A stretch of 64,000 nucleotides of DNA, taken from contig BGZK01001205.1 of NCBI GenBank assembly GCA_005406025.1, positions 62,001 to 126,000 on the forward strand, written 5' to 3'. The notes under the pieces are model-generated. The model was not told the origin of the DNA. It worked only from the letters and a program-made list of their open reading frames with translations, and searched no databases. Source of the DNA: Eumeta japonica (taxonomy: Eukaryota; Arthropoda; Insecta; Lepidoptera; Psychidae). Below, piece after piece: positions 61,130-64,000 of this stretch. Every line of letters starts with the position of its first letter. Within the stretch, counting starts at the first letter, position 1. A program made the translations under genes and the position numbers.

Positions 61130-62260
61130 GTGTTTTTTTTCACTTAAACGTATTTATCGTTAAGTAGTACTCGGCGACATTAAAAACCATTTTGGTGTAC
61201 GAAAAAAATTTTGCAAGTAATATGTAGATCAAATCTCAAATTGTCTGTCAATTTATTACTGAGTCAGCGATGCAAAGAGTGGAAATCGTTTTTATTTTAC
61301 TATAGAAGCGCGACGTATGGCAACAATTCCTACACCGCCAATATCACAGACACAATACAGAGATACGCGAATGACAAAATATCACCAATATAACAAAACG
61401 ATTCAAATGCTATGGCTACCCACACCGAAAACGACGCCGTGAAGTTATAAAAGGTATCCCAGCTGCGAAAGGTCTGATAATGCGCTGGTCAAAGCACTCC
61501 CCCCGTTAGGTATTAATGAATGACTTTCGGCAAAATAACGCCCCTTGGTGAGAGTCTGCGTTTATAAGTAGACTATTTTATATTACAAATAATGAAATAT
61601 TTTCATTATTTGTCATTATAATTTATTTATTTTTTGCTCCGTAGTAGCATTATTTGTTTTAACTGTCATGTTGTATTAAGTCCAGTTTTTAAAAAGTGTC
61701 CATCCTGTATACCCGCCTAGTACATTGGTCATATAATACATAACTTACTCAGTTAAATAAGCTGATGGATGTCATATGACAGCTACTAATCTTTTGTAAA
61801 TCTACATAAAATGCCTTCAATTCAATATTTTAATATGTGATAATTCTGGTAATTTAGTTATACTTTAATAATAACAACTAATTCTTGATAATAAAACTTG
61901 AATAAAATCACTGTATGATTTAAAATCACATTTAATTGAAACCACTTTATATCGAAGTACATTCGCACTAAATGGTATTTTATATACAACATTATATTAG
62001 CTCAATTATTGGATAAGAACACAATAACATGAAAAATATATACTTTATAATGGGTGATGCAAAAGCGGCATACCTAATGACCGGTGTAAATCTGTCATTG
62101 TAACCCTATATATTGGGAAAAGCTTATGGCAGGTTACCACGATTACAAGTCTCGTCAGTGTCGTTGACAAACCGCATACGAAAATTACAACTAAGGGGTT
62201 GTGAAGCACGCTAAAAATAAAATTTTGGCTTTTCGAGACGGCATTTCTAGACAGAATTTT
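61130..62260. other. AT-rich, no recognised gene
   Basis: Only short incidental frames; an AATGAAATATTTTCATT palindrome lies near 61.60 kb. Confidence 0.5.
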
Positions 62261-62289
62261 TCCTCTGATAAATATCACGGAGAAGTTTT

Positions 62290-63395
62290 TGGTTAGACCC
62301 CAAAATATTTCGTTTACTTTCGTAGATTTGAAAGAAGCTCATAATAGAATGGTGAGGGATGATTTATGGAAGACCGTATTTATCCGGTGCTGACAGAAAA
62401 CTCACTCCAACCGCTATACAAAGACTTCAGTGATTGCGTCAGTATAGACGGGGCATACACTGGCAGGTTTGATGCCCGTTAAGGTACGTAAGGACAGGTA
62501 TGTGTAGCGTCACCGTGACTGTTCAACCTCTTCACGGATAGCCGTGTATATGGCTTGAGAGAACGTGAATGTAGATTAGAAATGCATGAGTTAACTGTCA
62601 AATGCCTCCCGTACGCCGAGGACCAAGTAGTCCATGCGTCGTGTCATGTCGAGTTGTAACAAATTGTAAACGAAATGAACGTATGAATGGAATGAAAAAA
62701 GCAGATGTTAGCAAGATTAAGGCGTTTAATATTACTAAATACCACGGTATTTAGTAATATTAAACTCCTATAAAAAAAGAAGTGACAAATTTGATGAAGC
62801 GTAACAATTTTTCCACTCTGGTTGTTTGTTTCCAACAATGGTAAGCACGAGATATTGAAAACGGAAGAGAATAAAATGTAATCAAAGTAAGGTGAATGGG
62901 GCCTTGCTTTCCGTTATGTTTAAGCGTGATACAAAAACCGCGTTTCACTATTCATACTGGAGTCCCACTTCCTACACTTTCGCACAACAATAAAAATTGG
63001 ATACTGCAGAAGAAACATGAAAATACAATTAGTACAGTTGAGAGTCTATCCACGCAAAGCATGTTCTGAATATATTTTTTCTCTGATATCAATATTCAGA
63101 CATCTATATTAGATGTAGGAAGACGGTGTGCATTGATATCAGATGTGGTGAATATAGTAAAAGAAATGTGTTGTGATGGTTGAGTTATTTTGAAAGGATA
63201 AATGAAAGCATAATGAAGAAAGAAATCTGTAGAATGAATATGTGTGACAGAATAGTTGACATGGAGCACACGGGAAAAAATGATGTAGGCTACACGGGTG
63301 GCATGCTTAAGAAGAGCCAAATTTGAAACAGGAAAAACCATCGAGGTGGAGTGAAATATTACTAATGTCTTAAAGTACTTTAATAGCAATCTTTC
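62290..63395 (+). pseudogene. LINE family 2, reverse transcriptase fossil
   Basis: Plus-strand pieces in order. TFVDLKEAHNRMVRDDLWKT is the RT FVDLEKAYDR motif. DSRVYGLREREC and MHELTVKCLPYAEDQVVHAS follow, with the catalytic YADD changed to YAED. Then come GVPLPTLSHN, WILQKKHENTISTVESL, RCALISDVVNIVKEM and NMCDRIVDMEHTG, then GGMLKKSQI, the C-terminal region after the RT domain. Many frame changes and stops. It is unrelated to LINE family 1. A 20-bp-arm hairpin sits inside it at 62724-62765. Confidence 0.85.
62724..62765. repeat. Perfect 20-bp-arm hairpin with 2-nt loop
   Basis: GTTTAATATTACTAAATACC, AC, then the exact complement, inside the LINE family 2 fossil and interrupting its alignment. 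Confidence 0.92.
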
Positions 63396-63399
63396 GCTA

Positions 63400-64000
63400 A
63401 AACGTCACTGCCGCGTAATAGTATAAACACTAAAAACTACAAAGAGCTTTTCATTCTAAAAAAAAAGCAGTAACAGACAAGCCATAAGCAATTTTCTTGT
63501 CAGTACTAGAACAACGTGCGCACAAACCAGCATTTACAATATCATTGGGCACAAAACAATGCAATCGCTATATAGTTCCTGTATTAGATAACAGTTGTCA
63601 CGATACAAGGCGGTTTATTGAAAACACGGTCGCCCTACGTGCTTGTGGTACATTCGTTATTAGTTTTATTATTTCACAAAAGAGAAGAAATATATTTTCA
63701 GTGTCAGATATGTGCGTCGTTTTCAAGAAATAAGTAGGAAGTGTCGATAAATAATAATAAATAAATTTATTCGTATCCAAATCCTAGAGACCGCGGCACC
63801 GTTAATAACGGTTATAATGTATTTTTGTAGTATATATAAACTGTAATTCATTTTTAAATTAAAAAAAAATAAGAAAATACGTATATTTATTTATTTATTT
63901 AACAACAGATCGCTATTTAGATGTATAACTTTCTCTTCGTGTCAACTTGAAGCGCAGTGCGCACAAGTAGTTTTTAAGAGGATCTTATCTTCAATGATAT
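63400..64000. other. Right edge, no recognised gene
   Basis: A 78-codon plus frame from 63497 follows an acceptor-like TTTTCTTGTCAG but has no recognised domain. TTTATTTATTTATTTA-type simple repeat lies near 63.89 kb. Confidence 0.35.

Noticed and set aside
63497..63733. Possible exon after an acceptor-like TTTTCTTGTCAG
   Set aside because: The frame has no recognised similarity and no matching donor; kept only as a note on the right-edge segment.
1..64000. CRISPR array or bacterial defence operon
   Set aside because: No regularly spaced identical repeats with unique spacers and no operon-like gene packing; the DNA is a spliced animal genome.

Overview
This is a eukaryotic nuclear window, AT-rich and intron-rich, almost certainly from a lepidopteran insect. 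The evidence is a spliced animal-type sugar transporter, decayed mariner elements, Helitron-like ends (CTAG next to a GC hairpin), a tRNA-derived SINE head and the moth/butterfly repeat that joins a GGCCAAGTGCGAGTCGG-like end to a GGGTTCCG-like end. Species cannot be fixed by reading alone.

The only convincing host gene is on the minus strand in the left part. Eight exons (18336-18266, 9321-9158, 7663-7503, 5578-5428, 3841-3625, 3062-2879, 2278-2164, 563-159) join in consistent phase into 487 codons of a major facilitator sugar transporter (SLC2 / trehalose-transporter-like). They cover the N-terminus through transmembrane helix 10; the rest lies off the left edge. The start-codon exon is preceded by a good acceptor, so at least one more 5' exon lies further right and was not located.

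The introns and everything right of 18.34 kb are non-coding apart from transposon relics. 0.7-1.8 kb holds nested Helitron-like repeats. 8.4 kb holds a foldback MITE. 9.4-14.9 kb holds dispersed repeats, a 957-bp element with perfect 18-bp inverted ends and a reversed Helitron. 15.3-16.0, 36.5-36.9 and 49.9-50.7 kb hold three different broken mariner transposases. 19.9-21.0, 26.6-27.05 and 60.7-61.1 kb hold three 3' fragments of one LINE family, and 62.3-63.4 kb holds a second LINE. 24.9-25.5 kb holds a TTAA-flanked piggyBac-like MITE, and 32.66-33.0 kb a degenerate ~60-bp tandem array.

From about 31 to 59 kb, short GC- and CpG-rich islands (33.4, 35.9, 43.5, 44.8, 51.4, 52.7, 53.3, 55.0, 58.0, 59.1 kb) stand out from the AT-rich background without exon structure I could confirm. 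They are candidates for promoters, enhancers or 5' exons. Independent of these, the window has many perfect or near-perfect inverted repeats with almost no loop, which look like products of local template switching. I found no tRNA, rRNA, CRISPR array or prokaryotic operon.
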